This document shows, in pieces, positions 36,266-43,845 of a DNA stretch of 64,000 nucleotides; position 1 is the first letter of the stretch; every line of letters begins with the position of its first letter. Origin of the DNA: CAVRAZ01 sp963719135. GTDB taxonomy: Bacteria > Pseudomonadota > Gammaproteobacteria > DSM-19610. The notes under the pieces are model-generated. The model saw only the letters and a program-made list of their open reading frames with translations. It did no database searches and was not told the origin of the DNA. The position numbers and the translations under genes are program-made. The stretch covers positions 744,001-808,000 of the forward strand of contig CAVRAZ010000001.1 of assembly GCA_963719135.1 (NCBI GenBank). Direction: 5' to 3'.

Positions 36266-36574
36266 CTACCTTGCGAGCGCCATAAGCTTGGTGCCGCCGG
36301 TTACATTTAACGCGACGGATTGCCCGGTTCGTGCCGCGGCGAGGTCAAGCAGCGTAGACTCCAGTGCCGCAAAATCGTGTTCGTTGGCAAGCGCGACGCG
36401 GCTGGTCTCGACGCCGGTCTGCACCAGCACTTTTTCCAACGCGTCGGCGCGTGGCTGCATTTTTGCGCTGACCAGCAACACAGCCTCGGCAGGCTTCATC
36501 GCCGGATCCAGCGCGGGCAGCAGATTGGGGGCGGCTTGCGCCGAAACCAACAGCACGTGCGTGGTCGCACTCAT
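36266..36574 (-). pseudogene. Card1-type (DUF1887) gene truncated to its CARF domain
   Basis: The ATG at 36574 overlaps the csx16 stop by four bases. The 102-residue product is a DUF1887 CARF domain: 'HVLLVSAQAAPNLLP', 'EAVLLVSAKMQPRADALE' and 'VALNVTGGTKLMALA', the last being the cyclic-oligoadenylate-binding loop of Card1/Can2. Full-length Card1 has about 350-400 residues, with a PD-(D/E)XK nuclease after this domain. Here the frame stops at 'LMALAR', immediately after the CARF fold. It could at most bind cyclic oligoadenylate, not cut nucleic acid. Confidence 0.82.
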
Positions 36575-36867
36575 CGTCCCACCTTCTCCACCCGATACTC
36601 CTCCACCCGCGCCCCGTAGCGGCGCATGGCCTCCGCCGTCAGCTCGATACCCCGCGCGTCCGCCGGCAAATCCAGCGACAGGTGCCGATAGCGCGCGCCG
36701 CGCGCGCACACCTCGGCAGCGAGATTGACGGGCAGCGAACCGATGATGACGTCACCGGCATGCACCTCGGCAAGGTCGAGATGTTCGATAAACTGATCCA
36801 CCGCGATGCCCTCGGATTCGGCCCAGTCGCGTGCACCGGCGTGGCGGGTGACGAAATAGATGCTCAT
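36571..36867 (-). CDS. csx16: Csx16, type III CRISPR accessory protein
   Basis: This 98-residue protein matches the Csx16 (VVA1548) pattern: 'IYFVTRHAGARDWAESEGI' at the start, 'AGDVIIGSLPVNLAAEVCAR' in the middle and 'YRHLSLDLPADARG' before 'RYGARVEEYRVEKVG'. Csx16 occurs in type III CRISPR loci and has been linked to breakdown of cyclic oligoadenylate (ring-nuclease role). It is coupled to the truncated Card1-type gene, so signal sensor and signal remover were made together. The frame and length are intact. Confidence 0.88.
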   Translation of the reverse strand: MSIYFVTRHAGARDWAESEGIAVDQFIEHLDLAEVHAGDVIIGSLPVNLAAEVCARGARYRHLSLDLPADARGIELTAEAMRRYGARVEEYRVEKVGR

Positions 36868-36900
36868 GGGTTCATGCGCTTAGGGACGCTCTGATCAATT

Positions 36901-36968
36901 CGTCACCCCGGCGAAGGCCGGGGGCCAGGTTGTTGATTTCCTGGATTCCGGCTTTCGCCGGAATGACG
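36901..36968. repeat. REP-type hairpin (CGGCGAAGGCCGG family)
   Basis: CGTCACCCCGGCGAAGGCC...CTGGATTCCGGCTTTCGCC-GGAATGACG forms an imperfect hairpin between csx16 and the helicase gene. It belongs to the same family as 15006-15072 and may terminate or shield the helicase transcript. Confidence 0.75.
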
Positions 36969-37091
36969 GACGACGATTTAGTCACGGCTTCCTTACGTCT
37001 TTTGTCGGACTGCGCCTGTATCGCACACGAGAGACAGCGGCGCGCGCGCCGGCAAGGCCGCGGCCTATGGCGCAGTCACGCGTCATCGCGG

Positions 37092-40000
37092 TTACTTCGC
37101 AGCGATTTTCGCCCGTAGCCGCTCGATCTCGCGCTGCTTCGCCTCCGGGGTACCCCACTTCGGTTCATCGGGTTGATCGGGCAACCCGGTGTGCCCCTCC
37201 GCGACCGGCCGGCGTTCGTACTCGTGTTGCTGTCGTGCAGCGCGCTCGGCCTGTTCGCGCTCGGCCGCCTTCGCCGCGGCCAGGGCGCGTTCGGCCGCAA
37301 TGGGAACGGGGCATTCAGGCATCTGCGCCATGGCCAGATATTCGGCGATGCGATCCCAGAGATCGTCCCAAGCAAACTCCTTGATGAACGGCAGGTTGAG
37401 CGCCTGATACACCGGCACCCAGGTCTCGGCGGCGCCGGTCCTGCAGCGGACCCGCAGTTGAGGATTGAATTGATACCAGCCCTGGCGCACGCGCCTGAAC
37501 AGCGCGCGGTTGTACGCGTAGTCGCGCTCGATCTCGTTGCGGGCGAGTACGCCGGAGAGGTGCTGGCGCCGGTTGCGCTCCGGGCGCACCACGTTGGCCG
37601 GCAGGTGTTCCCAGGCCTCCAGTATCGCAGCGGTCTCGAAGGCGGCGTAGGGCCGGCGCAGCCGGTGCGTGAAGCGCGACTTGAACAGCGCCCACAGGGT
37701 CTGTACCAGAAAGTATTCGGACAGGTGCCGGTCGATGCGCACCAGGCGCTCGCCGCTGTTGAAATCGATGCCGGCCGGTGCGAGCACTTCATAAAGAGCC
37801 GCGAACGGCCCGCGCGCGAAGCCGCGGTTCCGGAACGCCACGCGCATGGCCCAGTGCAGGGCGTTACAGCCGTAGTGATCGACAGCGTCCCGATCGGCAC
37901 CGCGCGCCAGCAGCGCCTCGACCAATGCCACGTTGCCCGCCGCGGCTGCGGCCATCAGCGGCGTCAGGTTCATCGGTGTGCGGTGTTCGAGTCCGTGCCG
38001 GTCGCATTGTTGCAGAACATCCTTGAAGTTGTTGGCGGCGTACCGCGCCAGGAATTTGCGGCCGAGATTCTCGCGCTGTCGTTCAAAGCCCCTGGCACCG
38101 TCGAACTTGCCGAACTGTGCCAGCCAGGCTGCGAGCCCCGGCTCGTCGTGGCAGGCCGCGTACTCGTAGAGTTCCTGCCGGGGTTTGTTGCCCGGCGCCT
38201 GATCTCTGAACACCTTGACCAGCAGCTCCTCGATCCGCGCCTGGTCGTACACCGGCCAGGGCGCCGGCGTCTCCTTGAGTATCTGGTTGCGGATCGCCTC
38301 GGCCTGCTCGTCTTTGCCCTGCAGCTCCAGCTTGCGCGCCTCTTTCTGCCAGTCTTCGCGCGATGCCTGCCGCGTCTCCACGCGTAACTGACCGGCGGGC
38401 GACAGGTCGAGCAGTCGGAACAGCGGATGCGCCGTGTCGGATTCGATAAGGTAGATATTCCTGGTTGCCCGGGTGAGCGCGACATACAGCGCGTTGACGA
38501 AGAACTTGTAGACCTCCAGCGACTTGTCGGCCTTGTCTTTGGCGCGCCGGTAATCGAGGCTGTCGGCTGCGAGGTCCTGCGGCGTCACGCCGGCGGCAAT
38601 CTCGGCAAACTCGCCGCGGTGATCGGAAACGAAGCGGTACAGGACGATGTTCTCGTACTCCAATCCCTTGGCCTCGTGGATGGAAAACAGCAGCGGCGTG
38701 GCGAAATGCCGGCGCGCCTCGGCCTTGTCTTCATCGCGCATCACCAGCACGGCGAACTGCGTGGACTGTCGGATCTGGCCGTCCAGTTCGCGCTTGACCG
38801 GATCCTTGTCGGGTAACAGGTCGATCCGTCCCGGCTCGCCGCCGACCGCCTGCACCAGATAGTTGCTCTCGCGGTCGATGGAGCCGAAGCGCTTGTGCTT
38901 GATCTTGAGCAGCGTGTTGGCCACACGGGTGGCTTCCACGCCATTGCGGAAGTTGCTGCTGAGCACGCGCAGTCGCTGGCGCTCGGCCAGCGCCGGGTCG
39001 CGCCAGAACAGCGTCTTGACCCCGGCCCAGGAAAAGAAGTTGGGATGGACGATCTGGTTGGAATCGCCGCACAGCAGAAAATGCCCGGGCCGCTTGAGGG
39101 TTCTGAGCACCAGTGCGAGCTGGACGGCAGTGATGTCCTGCACCTCGTCGATGACCACGAAGTCATAGCGCGGCGCGGCCAGCGCCTGCCATTGCTGAGC
39201 GACCAGGTTCAGATCGTAGAGCTTGGACTCGCCGAGCCAGGCGCGGTACTTGTCGAACAGATCGTAGAGCGTATCGCGTTGTTCCGCGCGAAAGATGCAC
39301 TGGCGGACGCCCAGACCCCGGTAGTCATCGCGCGACAACACGCCCTCGGCGCGCGCCGCCAGCACGCCGCGGATCTCCTCGAAGGCCTGGTAAGCGTCGA
39401 TGCCCTTGAAGTGTTGCCGCTGGCGCGCAAACCAGCCGGTGAAGTCGCGCAAGCCGGCCTCGCGCCCGGCCGGCACGCGGATGGATTCGACGAACTCGCG
39501 GTAGGAAAGGAACACGGCTTCCTGGCCGGAGTGCTCGAAGCCGTTGGCGTAGTACAGATCGCGGGCGTTGTGGGCCAGGAACGCCGACTGTGTGACATAG
39601 AGCACCTCGCCCTCGGCGTGCTTGAGTTTCTCCAGCGTGAGCGCCGTCTTCCCGCTGCCGGCGCTGCCGACGACGATCAAAGGCGGCGCCTCGCGATAGA
39701 CGGCGTCCTGTGCATCATCCAGGGAAATCGGCTTGTCCAGCAGATGCACGGCGGTGCGCGCGGGGTGCAGATAGCGCAGCGGACCGGCCTCCCGCGCCGC
39801 CGCCGCAGCGTCGGCATCGGGCAGTTTGCTTTCGTCGACGACCGCACCGCGCACGAAGCGCGAGCGGTCGTAATCGTGGTTGAAGATCACTTCGAGCATC
39901 AGGGCGCAGACTTCCTCGCCGTGGCGCACCAGCGAGAACAGCAGCCGGTCGGCCTCATTGAGCCGGGCACGGTAGAACTTGCCGTGGGTGAGGCCGGCGA

Positions 40001-40112
40001 GCTTCTTCACCTGCGCCGCACGGAAATCGCCGCGCGCGATGGCCTCCGTCACCTTGCGGTAGGCGACCGTGACGCCGGACGTGTCGAGGCCGGTGTATTC
40101 GAGGATTTTCAT
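37092..40112 (-). CDS. UvrD-like SF1 helicase with RelE-like N-terminus and ankyrin C-terminus
   Basis: This is a 1006-residue protein. Residues about 15-90 ('VKKLAGLTHGKFYRARLNEA', 'DRLLFSLVRHG') look like a RelE/ParE toxin fold. The helicase core follows: Walker A GSAGSGKT (149-156), Walker B with IDEVQD (321-326), 'LLCGDSNQIVHPNFF', 'LSSNFRNG', 'FSIHEAKGLEYENIVLYRF' and 'VNALYVALTRATRNIYLIES'. Ankyrin-like repeats lie near 720-770 ('NLTPLMAAAAAGNVALVEAL'), and the end is charged and helical. It lies between cas6 and csx16 on the same strand. A defence role acting on nucleic acid is inferred; an ordinary DNA-repair helicase is less likely given the extra domains. Confidence 0.82.
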   Translation of the reverse strand: MKILEYTGLDTSGVTVAYRKVTEAIARGDFRAAQVKKLAGLTHGKFYRARLNEADRLLFSLVRHGEEVCALMLEVIFNHDYDRSRFVRGAVVDESKLPDADAAAAAREAGPLRYLHPARTAVHLLDKPISLDDAQDAVYREAPPLIVVGSAGSGKTALTLEKLKHAEGEVLYVTQSAFLAHNARDLYYANGFEHSGQEAVFLSYREFVESIRVPAGREAGLRDFTGWFARQRQHFKGIDAYQAFEEIRGVLAARAEGVLSRDDYRGLGVRQCIFRAEQRDTLYDLFDKYRAWLGESKLYDLNLVAQQWQALAAPRYDFVVIDEVQDITAVQLALVLRTLKRPGHFLLCGDSNQIVHPNFFSWAGVKTLFWRDPALAERQRLRVLSSNFRNGVEATRVANTLLKIKHKRFGSIDRESNYLVQAVGGEPGRIDLLPDKDPVKRELDGQIRQSTQFAVLVMRDEDKAEARRHFATPLLFSIHEAKGLEYENIVLYRFVSDHRGEFAEIAAGVTPQDLAADSLDYRRAKDKADKSLEVYKFFVNALYVALTRATRNIYLIESDTAHPLFRLLDLSPAGQLRVETRQASREDWQKEARKLELQGKDEQAEAIRNQILKETPAPWPVYDQARIEELLVKVFRDQAPGNKPRQELYEYAACHDEPGLAAWLAQFGKFDGARGFERQRENLGRKFLARYAANNFKDVLQQCDRHGLEHRTPMNLTPLMAAAAAGNVALVEALLARGADRDAVDHYGCNALHWAMRVAFRNRGFARGPFAALYEVLAPAGIDFNSGERLVRIDRHLSEYFLVQTLWALFKSRFTHRLRRPYAAFETAAILEAWEHLPANVVRPERNRRQHLSGVLARNEIERDYAYNRALFRRVRQGWYQFNPQLRVRCRTGAAETWVPVYQALNLPFIKEFAWDDLWDRIAEYLAMAQMPECPVPIAAERALAAAKAAEREQAERAARQQHEYERRPVAEGHTGLPDQPDEPKWGTPEAKQREIERLRAKIAAK

Positions 40113-40353
40113 GGAGTCGTATCGATCATCTGTCCGGTATGAATGAACTTGACGGCTGCAGTCGCCAGTCTACCGCCTGAACCCTTAGGCTCAAGCCGAA
40201 GTAGACGCTCATGGTGAATTATCCATTTGATCTCAGTAGCGTCCGGCTTATTTGAGAGCAACCAGCTAAAACTTCAATGCTGAAGCGGGTTTGGGACGAT
40301 TCATGGGTGTCCACGATTTGAATTCAGAATTCAACACCCCGGGTCGGCTAAAC

Positions 40354-41319
40354 CTAGGAGCATCCGATGCGGTAGCGACCCAAGCCCATGCTCGTAACTG
40401 CGCCTGCATGGAGATACTGCCCGAGCCAGAGGTACGGCCAAAAGGGCTCGATTGCCGTACCTGCAAGCGTGAATTCGCCAAGAAGTCCACCCAGCGCCAT
40501 ACCCCGTTTCTGGCGTGAAGAGTAGCGCGTCCAGTCGAACCAGAGCAGTCGTGTGGACTCCATTTCCACGGCTTGGCTTAGACGCACCAATTCCGCGAAA
40601 TCGGTTTCGAGCGGTGTGTCGGTATGGAAATAAGTCAGCATCGATATACGGCGAAGAAGATTCGGAAACAACGCACCGAATGAAAAGTCTTTCGGCCCCA
40701 CTACGCCCGCTTCACGCTTGAGCCGCAAGGGGGTTTCCAACAGCAGCCTGACGCGGTCCGGAACCTTCGGCACTTCAGGGGGTCGCGCAGGCAGGGGGTC
40801 GCAATGACCGCCGGACGTGTAGATGCTCCTCCACGCGACCCCGGAGTCGGTCGCCGTCTGTTCGACGCGAACCAGCGTCAATCGGCCACGTCCCCGCCCG
40901 ACACCCTGGGCACCAGCCTGCTCCAGGGCCGCGACAATGCAGGGCAGGTATTGATTGGCGCGCCCGACCAACGTCAGACCGAGCATATAGCTCGAACCGA
41001 CCGCGAGCTGGCCACCCTTCAGGTCGAGGTCCAATACGAAAGGATGCGGCGCGGCGGTGTATTTGCGCATCTTGCTTGAATGCAGTGGGGGCGGCGTTTC
41101 GAACACGTACGCATACCCACAGGACCGAAACAGCGGGCAGTCCGAACAAAGCGGGATGCGCGTGACACACAACGTGCGCTTGAGCGCATGGCCGAAGGCG
41201 CCGCGCCACGACGACCCAGGATAGGATGGCAGATGAACCGGTGAGTCCACACGGAACGTCGCCCGGTAACGACCGACGGGCACTGCGATCTCGGGTGTGG
41301 TCAAATACGCCCCGGACAT
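40354..41319 (-). CDS. cas6: Cas6-type CRISPR pre-crRNA endoribonuclease (RAMP)
   Basis: The start at 41319 ('MSGAYLTTPEIAVPVGRYRA') gives 321 residues. The protein has the Cas6 layout of type III systems: 'HLPSYPGSSWRGAFGHALKR' near the N-terminus, a four-Cys cluster 'CVTRIPLCSDCPLFRSCGYA', and the C-terminal domain ending 'FWPYLWLGQYLHAGAVTSMG' with 'LGRYRI'. Cas6 cuts repeat RNA to make crRNAs. No array, cas10, cmr/csm or cas1/2 genes are in the window, so the substrate must come from elsewhere, if at all. An IS21 istB fragment lies 150 bases upstream. Confidence 0.85.
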   Translation of the reverse strand: MSGAYLTTPEIAVPVGRYRATFRVDSPVHLPSYPGSSWRGAFGHALKRTLCVTRIPLCSDCPLFRSCGYAYVFETPPPLHSSKMRKYTAAPHPFVLDLDLKGGQLAVGSSYMLGLTLVGRANQYLPCIVAALEQAGAQGVGRGRGRLTLVRVEQTATDSGVAWRSIYTSGGHCDPLPARPPEVPKVPDRVRLLLETPLRLKREAGVVGPKDFSFGALFPNLLRRISMLTYFHTDTPLETDFAELVRLSQAVEMESTRLLWFDWTRYSSRQKRGMALGGLLGEFTLAGTAIEPFWPYLWLGQYLHAGAVTSMGLGRYRIGCS

Positions 41320-41469
41320 CCTGTTTCCCCCAAGCGCGGCAAGCGAAATCATTATCTATTTCCGCGAGCCGGTCAACCGCTCCGGCAAGCTTGTCGACGG
41401 CAGCCAGAATTGTCCCCTTTTCGGCAAGCAACAATGTCCCGTAGTCGTCCGGGTTGATGGTCCCGGGTT

Positions 41470-41655
41470 GCCAGGTTCCGGGCGCCTTGCCGAGGAGACC
41501 CGCTTTGCCTCTGTCTTTCAGCCGATAGCTTCCTCCCTTGACGTTAAGGCGGGTGGCGTGGTGCGGCAGGCGATCGAGGATCGCCTTCGCCAGGACCTGG
41601 TCACCGAAGATAGGCCCAGTCGAGGAAGCTCTTGTTGGAGGTGAGGATCGGCGAG
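41470..41655 (-). pseudogene. istB: IS21-family istB 3' fragment
   Basis: The minus strand encodes 'PILTSNKSFLDW', then after a one-base break 'IFGDQVLAKAILDRLPHHAT' and 'RLNVKGGSYRLKD'. This is the conserved C-terminus of the IS21 helper ATPase IstB. About 60 of roughly 250 residues remain. Family II MITE copy 2 starts nine bases away on its 5' side, so it is cut off there. Confidence 0.75.
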
Positions 41656-41663
41656 ACCTTTTA

Positions 41664-41816
41664 TTATTGAGCCTTGCATAAATAGATTGACACTTTTCGC
41701 CGTCATTCCGTCGCAGGCCGGGATCCAGACGCCGCCTGCCCAATGGATTCCGGCCTGCGCCGGAATGACAACGCCTGGGTTGGCGGCTGTCGCCGATTTG
41801 TGCAGGTCTCAATATA
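41664..41816. mobile_element. MITE-like element, family II, copy 2
   Basis: It has the same TTATTGAG...CTCAATA termini and internal hairpin (CAGGCCGGGATCCAG ... CCCAATGGATTCCGGCC) as 32698-32848, in the same orientation. The length is nearly identical (153 against 151 bp). Confidence 0.75.
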
Positions 41817-42645
41817 AGCATGCTCAACCCGCCACGGAGTTTGGTGGCGCAGCATGGAATTGGGCAGCGTCCAGAAGGGTGCGCACATTCGTTTGGCGGT
41901 GCTCAGATAGTGCCCAGAACTTTTCGCACTTTTGGTTGGCGGCAGCTCGATCTGACGTCATGCCACGTGGGTCCCGGGAGCGTCGAGATCACGCAGCAGA
42001 ACCATGCTCAGGCAACGTTTCGTTCCCCATTGGGTACCGGCGACGTGGCACAGAGGTGCAAAACCTGTGACGTACAACTCGACAGGACCTGTGAAACATA
42101 CGTGGCCGAAGTCTTGTCAATACCCGAAATGCAGGAATGGACAGCCTCGACTGCAGAGTTGGCCGCGCCAGAGTGTATTGCTCATGATACCGACCTCACG
42201 CCGGGCACCCGCTTTCACTTCACTGCTCCACCTCCTCCCTCAGCGTGGTCGTCTCGCGCAAACTCTCGCTGACTTCCGGCAGGATGCCTTTCTCGACAAA
42301 GACAGGTCGCGCCTGTCGCTGCAATCCCGGCAGCCTGTGCCGGAAGACGCCTGCGCCGAGCAGACACAGCAGCCGGCCGCCCGCCAGCGTGGGCGTGGGG
42401 CCGGCGTCGTCCGTGGCAACACCGGCCCGTTCATGAGGGCCATGCTGATCGCACTCTGGAAGAACCTAGGGGAAAGCAGTACTGCCGGATCATGCGGGTG
42501 ACACTGCACACCGCAGCGGCAGTCACCGCGTCGCGGGAAGCGGCCGCGGTCCTGTCGCTGTCTGACCGCCTGCCCGGATGATAGAATGATGCCTTACGTT
42601 GCGCTTGCCCACCGGGACGGAACCTATTGACACCGGCAGCGGACT
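41817..42645. other. Gene-poor stretch with a possible glutathione S-transferase 3' scrap
   Basis: No intact gene is seen. Near 42090-42190 on the plus strand the frame reads 'CETYVAEVLSIPEMQEWTAS', reminiscent of the last helix of glutathione S-transferases ('Y...LL..P.MQEW...A'), but neighbouring sequence does not match. The rest is unrecognised. Confidence 0.35.
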
Positions 42646-42672
42646 AACCGCTGCGGTGCCTGCGCAGCGGTT
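42646..42672. promoter_or_regulatory. Hairpin or operator upstream of the RND pump genes
   Basis: AACCGCTGCG (42646-42655) and CGCAGCGGTT (42663-42672) are perfect inverted repeats seven bases apart, 25 bases before the membrane-fusion gene. They could be an operator for a TetR-like repressor or a leader hairpin. No regulator gene is adjacent. Confidence 0.4.
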
Positions 42673-42696
42673 CCATGCGCCCTGCAAGGATCAATA

Positions 42697-43833
42697 ATGA
42701 AACTACCCTACCCGCGTGCGGTATTATTCGGAGCCGGTCTGCTGCTGACTGCCTGCAACCCGGCGCCATCACAGGCACCCCCGGCTCCGCCGCCACCGGA
42801 AGTCGCCGTGACCGCGGTGCACGCCCGGTCTGTCCCCGTCACCCGCGCGCTGGTCGGCCGCCTGGCGCCGACGCGGGTCGCGCAGGTGCGCGCGCGTGTC
42901 GCCGGCATCATTTTGAAGCGCGTCTACACCGAAGGCACGGACGTCAAGCAAGGTGACGTGCTGTACCTGATCGATCCGGCACCGCTGCAAGCGGCGCTGC
43001 ACGCCAAAGAGGCCGCGCTGGCCAAAGCCGAGGCCGATGCCGCCAACGCCGCGGCGACCGCCAAGCGCTACCGCGAGATCGCGGCGAAAAAGCTGCTCTC
43101 GAAACAGGATCTGGACACCGCGCTGGCCAACGAGCGCAGCACCGCGGCGGCCGTCAAGCAGGCGCAGGCCGACGTGGAAAGTGCGCGCCTTGACCTGGGC
43201 TATGCCACGGTCACCGCGCCCATCGCGGGGCGCGCCGGCCGGGCGCTGGTCACCGAGGGCGCCCTGGTGGGCCAGGGCGAGGCCACGCAACTGACCACCA
43301 TCGAACAGATCGATCGCATCTATGTGAACTTCAGCCAGTCGGTCACCGAACTGCGGGATCTGCAGAGCAGCGCGAACGGCGGCGATCCGCCGCAGGTGGA
43401 TGTGCAACTGCCGGACGGCTCGCCCTACCCGCACCAGGGCGCGCTCGATTTTTCCGATCTCGCCGTCGACCCGCTCACCGGCGCCGTGTCGCTGCGCGCC
43501 GTACTGCCCAACCCGGATCGCGCGTTGCTGCCGGGCATGTTCGTCAATCTGCATCTGACCGCCTCCGTCGTGAACAACGCCTTTGTACTGCCCCAGACCG
43601 CGCTGTCACGCAATGAACAGGGCGCCTACGTGCTGGTCGTCGACGCCGACGGCAAGGTGGTACAGCACGCTGTGCAGATCGACGGCATGACGCAATCGAA
43701 TTGGATTGTCACCGGCGATCTGAAGGACGGCGACCGCGTGATCGTCGACGGTCTGCAGCGGGTCAAGCCCGGCGGCGACGCCAAGGCGGTCCCTGCGAGC
43801 GAGCCGCCGGACGGCACCCCGGCCGGCGCCTGA
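42697..43833 (+). CDS. RND efflux membrane-fusion lipoprotein (AcrA/MexA type)
   Basis: The ATG at 42697 follows AAGGA. The 378-residue product begins with a lipoprotein signal ('LFGAGLLLTAC', Cys20). The lipoyl half-motif 'RVAQVRARVAGIILKRVYTE' is followed by a coiled-coil hairpin (about residues 95-165, 'AALAKAEADAANAAATAKRY'), the second lipoyl half 'GYATVTAPIAGRAGRALVTE', and beta-barrel and membrane-proximal domains. It links the inner-membrane pump encoded 12 bases downstream to an outer-membrane channel. No tolC-like gene is nearby, so a shared channel is likely. Confidence 0.93.
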   Translation: MKLPYPRAVLFGAGLLLTACNPAPSQAPPAPPPPEVAVTAVHARSVPVTRALVGRLAPTRVAQVRARVAGIILKRVYTEGTDVKQGDVLYLIDPAPLQAALHAKEAALAKAEADAANAAATAKRYREIAAKKLLSKQDLDTALANERSTAAAVKQAQADVESARLDLGYATVTAPIAGRAGRALVTEGALVGQGEATQLTTIEQIDRIYVNFSQSVTELRDLQSSANGGDPPQVDVQLPDGSPYPHQGALDFSDLAVDPLTGAVSLRAVLPNPDRALLPGMFVNLHLTASVVNNAFVLPQTALSRNEQGAYVLVVDADGKVVQHAVQIDGMTQSNWIVTGDLKDGDRVIVDGLQRVKPGGDAKAVPASEPPDGTPAGA

Positions 43834-43845
43834 GGCACAGCATCG

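Noticed and set aside
41340..41470. Minus-strand coding-like text 'LLAEKGTILAAVDKLAGAVD' between istB and cas6
   Set aside because: Too short, with no start signal and not recognised; it may be a scrap of a lost cas-locus gene, but this cannot be supported.
40113..42690. Search for a CRISPR array near cas6
   Set aside because: No direct repeat of 25-40 bases with regular spacing was seen; only MITE-type inverted repeats are present.
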